NCBI GenBank assembly: GCA_963799815.1
Contig: CAWCYG010000004.1
Coordinates: 186,001-250,000, forward strand
Direction: 5' to 3'
DNA from: JBDTSW01 sp963799815
Lineage (GTDB): Bacteria; Actinomycetota; Thermoleophilia; Solirubrobacterales; 70-9
DNA length: 64,000 bases
A program made the translations under genes and the position numbers. The notes under the pieces were generated by a model. The model ran no database searches, was not told the origin of the DNA, and worked only from the letters and a program-made list of their open reading frames with translations. Positions 8,411 through 16,615 of this stretch are shown here, piece after piece; positions within the stretch are counted from its first letter, which is position 1, and each line of letters begins with the position of its first letter.

Positions 8411-8806
8411 TTGAGCGAAGGTGGTGAGAAAGGAGGCGAGCGCGGGGTCGGCGATGCGCTCCGGGAGGCCGTCGAGCGTACTCTGCAGGCGACCGCGGGG
8501 TCCGCAGCCGTGACGCGCGATCGCACGACCGGGCTCGTCGACGAGATCACGCGGCGCGGCCGCGATGCGCGCGGCGAGCTGACACGGCGCGGGCAGGCCG
8601 CCGGCGCCGAGCTTGCCCGCCGCGGTCAGGACGCCGGCGCCGAGCTCGCCCGCCGGCTCGAGGCGCTCGAACAGCGTCTCGCCGAGGTCGAGCAGGGGCT
8701 CAGGGCTGAGTCGGGGGAGCCCGGGAGTACCCCCTCCGCCGAGGCGGGGGAGGAAGACCCCGGCACCGAGCCGGCTCCACAGCCTGGACCTAAGGCCGAG
8801 AGTTAG
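8411..8806 (+). CDS. Small coiled-coil protein with 11-residue repeats
   Basis: A 131-residue charged protein without signal peptide or membrane segment. Residues 48-91 are four consecutive 11-residue repeats: RRGRDARGELT, RRGQAAGAELA, RRGQDAGAELA and a diverged RRLEALEQRLA. An 11-residue period makes a slightly right-handed or surface-lying amphipathic helix, as in lipid-droplet and apolipoprotein-type proteins. The last 40 residues are Pro/Glu-rich and probably disordered. The TTG start is 8 bases after a TAAGCT element. It is followed by the SDR gene with a 2-base gap, so it belongs to the same operon as the SDR and acyltransferase, which hints at a lipid-related role. Confidence 0.65.
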   Translation: MSEGGEKGGERGVGDALREAVERTLQATAGSAAVTRDRTTGLVDEITRRGRDARGELTRRGQAAGAELARRGQDAGAELARRLEALEQRLAEVEQGLRAESGEPGSTPSAEAGEEDPGTEPAPQPGPKAES

Positions 8807-8808
8807 AT

Positions 8809-9831
8809 ATGGCCCCGGGGCGCCGGGTCGTGATCACGGGGGCAGCCAGCCGCACCGGCGTGGCGCTGGCGCGCCGGCTCGGTCGCGACCCCGAGATCGA
8901 GTACGTCGGGGGCATCGACACGCGGCGCCCGGAAGCGGACATCGAACGCCTCGACTTCATCGAGGCGGACATCCGCAACCCGGTCCTGTCGAGACTTCTT
9001 CCCGTCACCGAGGCCGACACCATCATCCACTGCGGAATCCTGTGGTACCCGGAGCTCGGCAAGCCGGCTCGCTCGCTTCACGACGTGAACGTGATCGGGA
9101 CGCTCCAGTTGCTCGCGGCCTGTGAGCGGATGCCGACACTCGCACACATCGTCGTCCGCGGCTCGGCCGCCATCTACGGGTGCGAGGGTGCCGCCCCCTT
9201 CTTCTTCAGCGAGGACCTGGCCGGCCGGATGCCGCTGCGGACTCGTTTTCAGCGCGACATCTCAGAGCTGGAGGAGTACTTCTCGAACTTCGCCCGCCGG
9301 CACCCGGAGATCACGTGTTGCATGCTGCGGCTCCAGCCCGAGATCGGGCCGGAGTTGGAGACCCCGCTCGCCCGGTACCTGTCGCTGCCCGTGGTGCCCA
9401 CGCAGCTGGGGTTCGATCCCCGCCTGCAGCTGCTCCACAGCGCCGACGGAACCGGAGCGCTGCTGGCCGCGTTCCGACGGCCACTCCGCGGCCCCGTGAA
9501 CGTCGCTCCGAGCGGGTCGGTCTCGCTCTCCCGTGCGCTGCGCCTCGCTCGCCGGCCGACGTTGCCGATCCCACACCCGCTCTTCGAGCGGGCGCTGGGG
9601 CGCCTCGGCGACCGCCTTGGCGCCGGTGCGCTCTATGGCGACGCCGTGCGTTTCCTGCGCTACGGCCGGGGCGTGGACAACCGTCGCCTCGTCCGGGAGC
9701 TGGGGTACGAGCCGATCTTCACCGCCGAGGGGACGGTTCGCGACTTCGCCGCTCGGGTGCGAAGTGGCGTGGTCGCACCGAGACTGCACCCGGGTGCCAT
9801 CGCCGAACGCCTCGCGGGAGCCTCGGCGTGA
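8809..9831 (+). CDS. NAD-dependent epimerase/dehydratase-like SDR protein
   Basis: A 340-residue extended short-chain dehydrogenase-like protein. The N-terminus VVITGAASRTGVALARRLGR is the Rossmann nucleotide loop. GGIDTRRP and LDFIEADIRNP match the adenine-binding region, and HDVNVIGTLQLLAACE and VVRGSAAIYG follow the epimerase pattern. Where the catalytic YxxxK is expected, the sequence reads TRFQRDISELEEYF, so the canonical catalytic pair is not evident. It overlaps the next gene, an acyltransferase, as GTGA. This SDR plus acyltransferase pair recurs in actinobacteria (galE2-like Rv0501 and Rv0502 of M. tuberculosis), which suggests a conserved envelope or lipid role. Confidence 0.8.
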   Translation: MAPGRRVVITGAASRTGVALARRLGRDPEIEYVGGIDTRRPEADIERLDFIEADIRNPVLSRLLPVTEADTIIHCGILWYPELGKPARSLHDVNVIGTLQLLAACERMPTLAHIVVRGSAAIYGCEGAAPFFFSEDLAGRMPLRTRFQRDISELEEYFSNFARRHPEITCCMLRLQPEIGPELETPLARYLSLPVVPTQLGFDPRLQLLHSADGTGALLAAFRRPLRGPVNVAPSGSVSLSRALRLARRPTLPIPHPLFERALGRLGDRLGAGALYGDAVRFLRYGRGVDNRRLVRELGYEPIFTAEGTVRDFAARVRSGVVAPRLHPGAIAERLAGASA

Positions 9832-10784
9832 GCGCCCAGGCCGAGGCGACCGCCGGGCCGGAAGCGCTGGCCGACTTTCTGCGCCGTGTCCGCTACGGCG
9901 TCGAGGGTGGCCTCGACCCGGTCGCCGCTGCAGAGGGAGCCGCCTCCGCGCTCCCCGACCGCCTGGCGCACGCGATCGAGGTCATCACCCGGCGTCTCCA
10001 GGGCGAGTATCGCGAGGACGAGTGGGGCTTCGACGAGGACTTCGCCGAGGCCGTGTATCCGCTCTTCGAGTTTCTCTACGACGTCTACTGGCGTGTCGAA
10101 ACGAGCGGCGTTCGCAACGTCCCCGGCCACGGTCGCGCGCTGCTGGTCTCAAACCACGCCGGCTCCCTGTTCCCGTTCGACGCCTCGATGATCTTGGCTG
10201 CGGTGATGAAGGAGCACCCGCTGCCCCGCTGGGCCCGCTTCATGGTGCTGGACTGGGCCTTCTCTTTGCCGTTCCTGTCCTCGTTCATGCGCAGGGTGGG
10301 CGGCATTCCGGCCAGTCCGTTCAACGCGATGCGACTGCTCGAGCAGGACGAGCTCGTGATGGCGTTCCCCGAGGGTGTGAAGGGAACGGGTAAGCCCTTT
10401 GGCGAGCGCTACCGGCTCCAGCGTTTCGGTCGTGGTGGTTTCGTGGAGGTGGCGCTTCGCACCGCCTCCCCCTTGGTCCCGGTGGCGGTGGTCGGATCCG
10501 AGGAGATCTACCCGAAGCTCGCCGAGAGCCAGACGATCGCGCGGGCGGTAGGAGCCCCGTACGTGCCCGTCACCCCGACGTTCCCTTGGCTTGGCCTGCT
10601 CGGGCTCGTGCCGTTGCCCTCGCGCTGGAGAATTGAGTTCTGCGAGCCGATTGATCTCTCTGCGTACGGCCCTGACGCGGCCGACGATCACCGGGTTGCC
10701 TTCGACATCTCAGAGCGGGTGCGGGAGACGATCCAGCAGAAGCTCTACGAGAACCTCGCCAAGCGGGGCTCGGCCTTTCTGTGA
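9828..10784 (+). CDS. Lysophospholipid acyltransferase family protein
   Basis: A 318-residue PlsC-like acyltransferase. The core has VSNHAGSLFPFDASM in place of the usual NHxxxxD, with seven residues between His and Asp, then MRRVGGIPAS, the FPEGVKGTGKP block that binds the phosphate of the acceptor, and LVPVAVVGSEEIYP. The first 120 residues are a helical extension typical of the Rv0502-like group. The reading frame is open much further upstream, but the GTG at 9828 overlaps the SDR stop as GTGA and begins the conserved protein. The substrate is unknown. It probably acts at the inner face of the membrane with the upstream SDR. Confidence 0.82.
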   Translation: MSAQAEATAGPEALADFLRRVRYGVEGGLDPVAAAEGAASALPDRLAHAIEVITRRLQGEYREDEWGFDEDFAEAVYPLFEFLYDVYWRVETSGVRNVPGHGRALLVSNHAGSLFPFDASMILAAVMKEHPLPRWARFMVLDWAFSLPFLSSFMRRVGGIPASPFNAMRLLEQDELVMAFPEGVKGTGKPFGERYRLQRFGRGGFVEVALRTASPLVPVAVVGSEEIYPKLAESQTIARAVGAPYVPVTPTFPWLGLLGLVPLPSRWRIEFCEPIDLSAYGPDAADDHRVAFDISERVRETIQQKLYENLAKRGSAFL

Positions 10785-10822
10785 TGCTCTTCTCTGCGCG
10801 CGATGTGGTCTGGCGACGCGCG

Positions 10823-10828
10823 TAAGAT
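10823..10828 (+). promoter_or_regulatory. -10 element of tilS (leaderless)
   Basis: TAAGAT lies 7 bases before the GTG at 10836. No Shine-Dalgarno is present. It supports starting tilS at 10836 rather than at the upstream in-frame codon at 10803. Confidence 0.5.
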
Positions 10829-10835
10829 CGCCCAC

Positions 10836-12218
10836 GTGGAGAGTGAGAGCGCGACCCAGAACGAAGCGCTGGGAAGAACCGATGCGCTCACCGAGCTCAC
10901 GGGCGCCGCGCGCGCCAGCGGGCTGATCGACCGAGGGGGGGCTGTGATCCTGATCTCGGGGGGCCCCGACTCTGCGTGCGTCGCCGCGGCCCTGGCCCAT
11001 GCGCTCGGCCCCGAGGAGGTCCACGCGCTCCACGTCAACTACGGGCTGCGACCGGAGGCGCCCGAAGACGAGCAGACGTGCCGGGAGCTGTGCGCGAAGC
11101 TGCGCATCGACATGCACGTTGAGCGCCCGCAGCTCGGAACCGGAAACCTGCAGGCCGCCGCTCGCCAGGCACGCTACGCCGCCGCCGAGCGATTGCGCGA
11201 TCGCACGGGTGCCGAGGTGATCGCGACGGGCCACACACGCACGGACCTCGCTGAGACCGTGATTTATCGCCTGGCGGTCTCGCCGGGCGCACGGGCGATG
11301 TTGGGGCTCTCGCCTCGCAACGGGCGCGTCATTCGCCCGCTCCTCGGCCTCGAGCGCGATCGCACCCGGTCCTTGGCGATCGCCGCGGGGCTGCCCTTTC
11401 GCGACGACGCCTCGAACGCCGACCCGCGCTTTGCCCGCAACCGCGTCCGCGCCGAGGTGTTGCCCGTGATGCGCGAGCTGAGCCCAGCCGCCGAGCGGAA
11501 CATCGCCGAGACCCGGGCCGAGATCGCCGAGGAGGCAACGCTCCTCGAGCGCGTGGTGCTGAACGAGCTGGAGCGGCTGGGAGCGGGAGCTGGCGACGTT
11601 GCCGTGCGCGCCCAGGAGCTGTCGACGCGAGAGCCGGGCCTGCAGCGGCTCTGCCTGCGGGCTCTCGCTGAGCGGGCTGCAGGCCGGCCGGTGGCGCTGG
11701 GACGCAGGCGGGTCGTGGAGATCATGCGAGTCGCCGCGCACCCCGAGGGCGGAACCGTCGAGCTCGGCTCCGGTCTCCGGGCCCTGTGCGAGAGCGGCAC
11801 CGTGGGTTTCCTCGTTGAGTCCGCGGCCGAGGCGGCGCCGGCGCCGGTGGCACTCACCGTTCCGGGCCGCGCCCGGCTCGGGGCCTGGGAGATCCGTGCC
11901 GAGCTGCACCCGGCACCGGTCGATCCCGCCGGCCCAGAGCTCGCGACGCTCGATGCGAGCGCCATGCACGGTGAGGTTGAGGTCAGGACCTGGAGGGAGG
12001 GGGACCGGATGAGACCGCTCGGAATGGAGGGCACCAAGACCCTCGGGGACTTGTTCGCCGACGGCGGCGTTCCACGGTCGGAACGACACCGCGTGCCCGT
12101 GGTCACCGTCGGGGCGGAGGTCGCCTGGGTCGCAGGGGTAGCGGTCGCCGAGCGGTTTCGCCTTGACGACGCGACCGAGGAGGTCGCGGTCTTGAGCGCC
12201 AAGCTCGCTGATGGCTGA
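10836..12218 (+). CDS. tilS: tRNA(Ile)-lysidine synthetase
   Basis: TilS converts C34 of the tRNA-Ile CAU anticodon to lysidine with ATP, which changes both codon reading and charging. The P-loop ILISGGPDSACVAAAL is the PP-loop ATPase signature. ALHVNYGLRPEA, ATGHTRTDLAETVIYRL and the RNRVRAEVLPVMREL block are family marks. The C-terminal third (about 340-460) matches the TilS substrate-recognition domain and ends in FRLDDATEEVAVL. At 460 residues it is of normal length. The start codon GTG lies 7 bases after TAAGAT. It overlaps hpt by 8 bases, and the tilS-hpt-ftsH order is widely conserved in bacteria. Confidence 0.93.
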   Translation: MESESATQNEALGRTDALTELTGAARASGLIDRGGAVILISGGPDSACVAAALAHALGPEEVHALHVNYGLRPEAPEDEQTCRELCAKLRIDMHVERPQLGTGNLQAAARQARYAAAERLRDRTGAEVIATGHTRTDLAETVIYRLAVSPGARAMLGLSPRNGRVIRPLLGLERDRTRSLAIAAGLPFRDDASNADPRFARNRVRAEVLPVMRELSPAAERNIAETRAEIAEEATLLERVVLNELERLGAGAGDVAVRAQELSTREPGLQRLCLRALAERAAGRPVALGRRRVVEIMRVAAHPEGGTVELGSGLRALCESGTVGFLVESAAEAAPAPVALTVPGRARLGAWEIRAELHPAPVDPAGPELATLDASAMHGEVEVRTWREGDRMRPLGMEGTKTLGDLFADGGVPRSERHRVPVVTVGAEVAWVAGVAVAERFRLDDATEEVAVLSAKLADG

Positions 12219-12786
12219 GGCGCCGCGCCCCGTTGGTGGCGGAGACGGGCGCGAGCACGCTGGGGGCGGTGGCGTCGGCGAGGTCTTGGTCACCGAGGAG
12301 GACCTCGAGCGCCGTGTGGCCGAACTCGGGGCCGAGATCACCCGTGACTATCGGGGCCGCGACCTCATCCTGATCGGGGTGCTGAAGGGCGCGGTGCCCT
12401 TCCTCGCCGACCTCATGCGATCCCTCGAGATCGACTGCGAGGTCGACTTCATGGCCGTCTCCTCCTACGGATCCTCGACCGACTCGTCAGGGGTGGTCCG
12501 GATCCTGAAGGACCTCGACGCGACGATCGAAGGGCGTGATGTGCTGCTCGTCGAGGACATCATCGACTCGGGCCTCACACTCCATTACCTGATGAAGAAC
12601 CTGCGCGCTCGCAGCCCCGCTTCCCTTGAGGTTTGCGCCCTGCTGACCAAACCCGAACGCCGCCGGATCGATCTGCCCATTCGCTACGTCGGCTTCGAGA
12701 TCCCGAACCTCTTCGCGATCGGCTACGGGCTCGACTACGGACAGCGCTATCGCAACCTGCGACACGTGGCCGTGTTGAACGAGTAA
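12211..12786 (+). CDS. hpt: Hypoxanthine phosphoribosyltransferase
   Basis: A 191-residue purine salvage enzyme that makes IMP or GMP from the free base and PRPP. The PRPP-binding loop is VLLVEDIIDSGLTL. LILIGVLKGAVPFLADLMR and DFMAVSSYGSST form the flexible loop and active site, and PIRYVGFEIPNLFAIGYGLD is the C-terminal base-binding region. The first 22 residues (Gly-rich) are extra compared with the family, so a slightly later start is possible, but the ATG at 12211 overlaps the tilS stop by 8 bases, a normal coupling. ftsH follows after 143 bases. Confidence 0.93.
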   Translation: MAEAPRPVGGGDGREHAGGGGVGEVLVTEEDLERRVAELGAEITRDYRGRDLILIGVLKGAVPFLADLMRSLEIDCEVDFMAVSSYGSSTDSSGVVRILKDLDATIEGRDVLLVEDIIDSGLTLHYLMKNLRARSPASLEVCALLTKPERRRIDLPIRYVGFEIPNLFAIGYGLDYGQRYRNLRHVAVLNE

Positions 12787-12929
12787 ATCGAGCCCCGTCT
12801 GCCCACAACCCCGGCGGGAGTTAGTCCTTCACGAGCGCTTTATGCCTACTGGTACGCTCAAATTCGTCGCGGGTGCCCTAACCCCTTGACCATGCCCAAA
12901 ATGCCCCGCGAGAAGGCGGACACCACCAG

Positions 12930-14900
12930 ATGATGAGGCGACTGTTCCGAAGCGCGGCGTTTCCGATCCTGATCGTGATCGTGCTCGCCTTCTTCGCCAC
13001 CCGGCTTCTCAGCCAGGGACAGGAAGAGGAATTGCCGACGACCAAGGAATTCCTCGCCCAGATCGAGGACGAGCCGGAGACGATCGACACGGTCACGCTG
13101 CAGCCGAAGACGCAGACGGCCAAGGTCGTCGAGGCGGACGACGAGAAGACGGAGTACACGGTCGGCTATCTGCCGCAGACCGAGCAGGGCCTGCAGAACA
13201 CGCTTGAGCGTCAGGACATCGAGTACGAGGTCGAGGGCACCGGTGGCTCTGGTCTCCTCTCGATCCTGACGTACATCCTCCCGTTCCTGCTCTTCTTCGG
13301 GTTCTGGATCTTCCTCATGAACCAGATGCAGGGCGGGGGCTCGCGCGTGATGAGCTTCGGCAAGTCGAAGGCCAAGCGGATGTCGGTCGATGCGCCCAAG
13401 ATCACCTTCCGCGACGTCGCCGGCGTCGACGAGGCGGTGCAGGAGCTGCACGAGATCAAGGAGTTCCTCGAGAACCCCAAGAAGTTCCAGTCGCTCGGCG
13501 CGCGGATCCCGAAGGGCGTGCTGCTCTACGGCCCCCCCGGCACCGGCAAGACACTGCTTGCGCGCGCCGTGGCCGGCGAGGCCGGCGTGCCGTTCTTCTC
13601 GATCTCCGGGTCGGACTTCGTCGAGATGTTCGTCGGCGTTGGCGCGTCGCGAGTTCGTGACCTCTTCGAGCAGGCCAAGCAGAACTCGCCCTGCATCATC
13701 TTCATGGACGAGATCGACGCCGTCGGGCGCCACCGCGGCGCTGGCATGGGCGGTGGCCACGACGAGCGCGAGCAGACGCTGAATCAGCTCCTCGTCGAGA
13801 TGGACGGCTTCGAGATGAAGGACAACATCATCCTGATCGCGGCCACCAACCGTCCCGACATCCTCGATCCGGCCCTGCTCCGTCCCGGACGCTTCGACCG
13901 CCAGATCGTGGTTGACCGGCCGGATCGCCTCGGCCGCCGCAAGATCCTCGAGGTGCACACACGCGGCAAGCCCCTCGCAAAGGAGCTCGATCTCGACACC
14001 CTGGCGGCGCAGACGCCTGGCTTCACCGGGGCGGACCTCTCGAACCTGATCAACGAGGCGGCGCTGCTGACCGCCCGCTCGGGCAAGCGCGAGATCACGA
14101 TGATCGAGCTCGAGGAGGGGATCATGCGGGTGATCGCCGGGCCCGAGAAGAAGACCCGCGTCATGTCGGAGAAGGAGCGGCTCGTGACCGCCTACCACGA
14201 GCTGGGCCACGCGATCGTCGGCCACCTGCTGCCGAACTGCGATCCGGTGCACAAGATCTCGATCATCTCCCGCGGGCAGGCACTGGGCTACACGATCTCG
14301 CTGCCGACGGAAGACAAATTCCTCACTACTCGCGCGGAGCTCGCCGACACGATGGCGATGACGCTTGGCGGCCGTGCGGCCGAGGAGATCATCTTCGAGG
14401 AGATCACGACGGGCGCCTCGAACGACCTCGAGAAGGTCACGGAGTCGGCGAAGGCGATGGTGATGCGCTACGGCATGTCCGAGCGCCTCGGCCCGCGCGT
14501 CTTCGGGCACGATCGCTCGCAGCCCTTCCTGGGCCGGGAGTTCGGGGCCGAGGCCGACTACTCCGACGAGATCGCTCGCGAGATCGACGACGAGATCCGC
14601 CGCATCGTCGAGGAGGCACACCAGACGGCCAAGAGCCTGCTCGAGGAGAACCGCGAGGGACTTGACCGCATCTCGAAGATCCTGCTCGAGCGCGAGACGA
14701 TCGACGCCGAGCAGTTCGTGAAGCTGCTCGAGGGCGCCTCGCAGGAGGACGTCTTCGGCGCCGACGAGGCAGAGGCAGAGGAGGTCCCCGAGGCACCCGC
14801 CGAGCCCGAGCGCAAGGCCGGCCGCGAAGGCCCGCGCCCCGTGCCACGTCCGCGTCCCGGGTTCGCGGGCGGCGGCGCCGAGATGCGCGCCGACGAGTAG
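12930..14900 (+). CDS. ftsH: ATP-dependent zinc metalloprotease FtsH
   Basis: A 656-residue membrane AAA+ protease that removes misassembled membrane proteins and short-lived regulators. Two membrane helices (about 5-25 and 110-132) flank a small extracytoplasmic domain. Walker A is GPPGTGKT at 201-208, Walker B is IIFMDEID, the SRH is NRPDILDPALLRPGRFDRQ, and the zinc site is HELGH at 423-427. The last 50 residues are acidic and then Pro/Arg-rich, a variable tail. The 143-base upstream gap contains TACGCT at 12853, so an own promoter with a leader of about 70 bases is possible. In mycobacteria ftsH is followed by folE-folP; here folP follows directly. Confidence 0.97.
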   Translation: MMRRLFRSAAFPILIVIVLAFFATRLLSQGQEEELPTTKEFLAQIEDEPETIDTVTLQPKTQTAKVVEADDEKTEYTVGYLPQTEQGLQNTLERQDIEYEVEGTGGSGLLSILTYILPFLLFFGFWIFLMNQMQGGGSRVMSFGKSKAKRMSVDAPKITFRDVAGVDEAVQELHEIKEFLENPKKFQSLGARIPKGVLLYGPPGTGKTLLARAVAGEAGVPFFSISGSDFVEMFVGVGASRVRDLFEQAKQNSPCIIFMDEIDAVGRHRGAGMGGGHDEREQTLNQLLVEMDGFEMKDNIILIAATNRPDILDPALLRPGRFDRQIVVDRPDRLGRRKILEVHTRGKPLAKELDLDTLAAQTPGFTGADLSNLINEAALLTARSGKREITMIELEEGIMRVIAGPEKKTRVMSEKERLVTAYHELGHAIVGHLLPNCDPVHKISIISRGQALGYTISLPTEDKFLTTRAELADTMAMTLGGRAAEEIIFEEITTGASNDLEKVTESAKAMVMRYGMSERLGPRVFGHDRSQPFLGREFGAEADYSDEIAREIDDEIRRIVEEAHQTAKSLLEENREGLDRISKILLERETIDAEQFVKLLEGASQEDVFGADEAEAEEVPEAPAEPERKAGREGPRPVPRPRPGFAGGGAEMRADE

Positions 14901-14913
14901 CCCGGGCGCGAAC

Positions 14914-14919
14914 TAGCCT
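14914..14919 (+). promoter_or_regulatory. -10 element of folP (leaderless)
   Basis: TAGCCT lies 6 bases before the folP ATG, just after the ftsH stop. There is no Shine-Dalgarno sequence and no clear -35. Confidence 0.5.
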
Positions 14920-14925
14920 CCGCCC

Positions 14926-15735
14926 ATGGCGCGCCTCATGGGCATCGTCAACGTGACGCCCGACTCGTTTTCGGACGGCGGTCTTTACCTGGACGCCGAG
15001 CGGGCGGTCGCGCATGGCCTTGAGCTCGCCGCCGACGGGGCCGAGATCGTGGATGTCGGCGGCGAGTCCACGCGCCCGGGGGCGGCGGAGGTGCCGGCGG
15101 AAGAGGAGACCTCGCGCACGGAGCCCGTGGTCGCGGGGCTCGCCGCCGCTGGGGTAGATGTCTCGATCGACACCTCGAAGGCGGCCGTGGCGCGGGCGGC
15201 GCTCGACGCGGGCGCGCGCATGGTCAACGACGTCACCGCCTTCGTCGCCGACCCGGGTCTCGCCCCCCTTTGTGCCGAACGGGGGTGCGAGGTTGCGCTC
15301 ATGCACATGCAGGGCACGCCGCGCACGATGCAGGAAAACCCCACCTACCGGGATGTCGTCGACGAGGTCAAGGCGTTCTTGGCCGAGCGCGTCGAGTTCT
15401 CGGTGGGGGAGGGGATCGCGGAGTCACGCATCTGGATCGACCCGGGGATCGGCTTCGGCAAGACGCCGGAGCACAACCTCGAGCTGCTTCGGCGTCTCGG
15501 CGAGCTTCGGGCACTCGGGCGGCCGATCCTGATCGGCACCTCACGCAAGAGCTTCATCGGCAAGCTCACCGGCCGGGGCGTAGCGGGGCGCATCGGGGGC
15601 ACCGTTGCTTCCAATGTCCTCGCGCTCCGCGCCGGTGCGGACATGTTGCGGATCCACGATGTGGGCGAGATCCGAGAGGCCGCGCTGGTTGCGGCGGCGA
15701 TCCTGAACGAGGGCAGCGCCTGGAGATCGTCGTAA
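14926..15735 (+). CDS. folP: Dihydropteroate synthase
   Basis: FolP joins 6-hydroxymethyl-dihydropterin pyrophosphate to p-aminobenzoate, the sulfonamide-sensitive step of folate synthesis. The 269 residues begin with MGIVNVTPDSFSDGG, the DHPS signature. Next are GAEIVDVGGESTRPGA (second signature), SIDTSKAAVARAALDAGA, MHMQGTPRTMQENPTY, WIDPGIGFGKTPEHNLELL and IGTSRKSFIGKL. All key pterin and PABA-binding residues appear intact. The start is 6 bases after a TAGCCT element. folB and folK lie 0.9 kb downstream, separated by one gene on the opposite strand, and folE is absent from this cluster. Confidence 0.96.
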   Translation: MARLMGIVNVTPDSFSDGGLYLDAERAVAHGLELAADGAEIVDVGGESTRPGAAEVPAEEETSRTEPVVAGLAAAGVDVSIDTSKAAVARAALDAGARMVNDVTAFVADPGLAPLCAERGCEVALMHMQGTPRTMQENPTYRDVVDEVKAFLAERVEFSVGEGIAESRIWIDPGIGFGKTPEHNLELLRRLGELRALGRPILIGTSRKSFIGKLTGRGVAGRIGGTVASNVLALRAGADMLRIHDVGEIREAALVAAAILNEGSAWRSS

Positions 15736-15848
15736 GAACGTGTCGTCTGCTCGTCCGCCGGGCGCCTCAGCGCGTCCTCGCGAATCGGCGGATCAGCTTG
15801 CTCACTGCGCGGCCTCGCGGTGCGCGAGCTCCAGTCCGGTTGGGGCGC

Positions 15849-16586
15849 TCACCGCCCGTCCTCGCGGAGCTCGATCCAGAGCGCCTGCGCGAATGCCAGC
15901 GCGGTCCCGGCGGCGTCGAAGATGGCCGTTCCAGAACCGTGCTTGCGACCATCGGCGCCGGTAGCCCAACCGGCGACGATATGCGGCCGGCCCGGCTCGA
16001 TGGCGGCGAGGAGCATCCCGCGCAGCCGGGCGAGCACCATCCAGCGCTCATCGGGCGAGAAGTGGTGCGCCGCGTTGCCGCTGGGACAGTCGAGCGCTGC
16101 CCAGACGATCTCGTTGCGAACCGCGCCGGCTTCGTCAGCCAAGTGTGTTTCCGGCGTCCATACGCACGCCAGCAGACCGCCCGCGACCGGCCCCGGGTAG
16201 ATCCGGAGGCCGTCGCCGGCCTTGCGCTCGGGACCACACACGAAGCAGCCGGGGAAGGCATGGTCGTCGTAGTACGGATAGCGGGCGTCGGCGTCTTCCG
16301 CCACGTGCAGCGGTGGCGGACGTGGAAGCTCCAGTTCGAGGTCGTAAAGAGGCCGGCCCTCGGCGACGACCGCGTCTCCGTCAAGAAGTCGCGTCGATTC
16401 GACGCCGGACTCAAGCCGGAGGGGGCGGTCCAGGGGTGGCGGGCGGCGGAGGTTGACCTCGGCGCCTGGAGCCGCGAACTCGCCGGCCACGATTCCACAG
16501 GTGTAGCCGCCGTTGGCGCTCGCCGGTGGGCCCCGGTAGCGTCTGTCGATGACTACTTCCCTGGCCACGCGCGAGCACTTTGCCAC
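15849..16586 (-). CDS. Hotdog-fold thioesterase-like protein
   Basis: A 245-residue protein with the pattern of actinobacterial double-hotdog thioesterase-like proteins. The most characteristic piece is FPGCFVCGPERKAGDGLRIY. Later come WAALDCPSGNAAHH, MVLARLRGMLLAA and SGTAIFDAAGTALAFAQALW, which look like the second hotdog half ending in the long central helix. A substrate cannot be named; an acyl-CoA or acyl thioester is likely from the fold. It sits on the - strand between folP and folB and interrupts the folate block. The GTG at 16586 is the longest start, and its first 15 residues are not clearly conserved, so a later start is possible. Confidence 0.65.
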   Translation of the reverse strand: MAKCSRVAREVVIDRRYRGPPASANGGYTCGIVAGEFAAPGAEVNLRRPPPLDRPLRLESGVESTRLLDGDAVVAEGRPLYDLELELPRPPPLHVAEDADARYPYYDDHAFPGCFVCGPERKAGDGLRIYPGPVAGGLLACVWTPETHLADEAGAVRNEIVWAALDCPSGNAAHHFSPDERWMVLARLRGMLLAAIEPGRPHIVAGWATGADGRKHGSGTAIFDAAGTALAFAQALWIELREDGR

Positions 16587-16608
16587 ACGGAAATCGGCTT
16601 GGTAGGTT
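16580..16608 (+). promoter_or_regulatory. Promoter of folB-folK (leaderless)
   Basis: TTGCCA at 16580-16585 and TAGGTT at 16603-16608 are separated by 17 bases. The folB ATG follows 7 bases after the -10. This is one of the best-formed promoters in the window. The -35 overlaps the first codons of the divergent thioesterase-like gene. Confidence 0.65.
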
Positions 16609-16615
16609 GCGCCGC

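Noticed and set aside
10710..12341. 543-codon open frame antisense to tilS
   Set aside because: It runs across the tilS-hpt overlap and the acyltransferase end, with no recognisable protein pattern.
12858..14621. 587-codon open frame antisense to ftsH
   Set aside because: It is the mirror of ftsH codons in high-GC DNA: very rich in Arg, Leu, Asp and His, no domain, no promoter. The + strand has all FtsH motifs.
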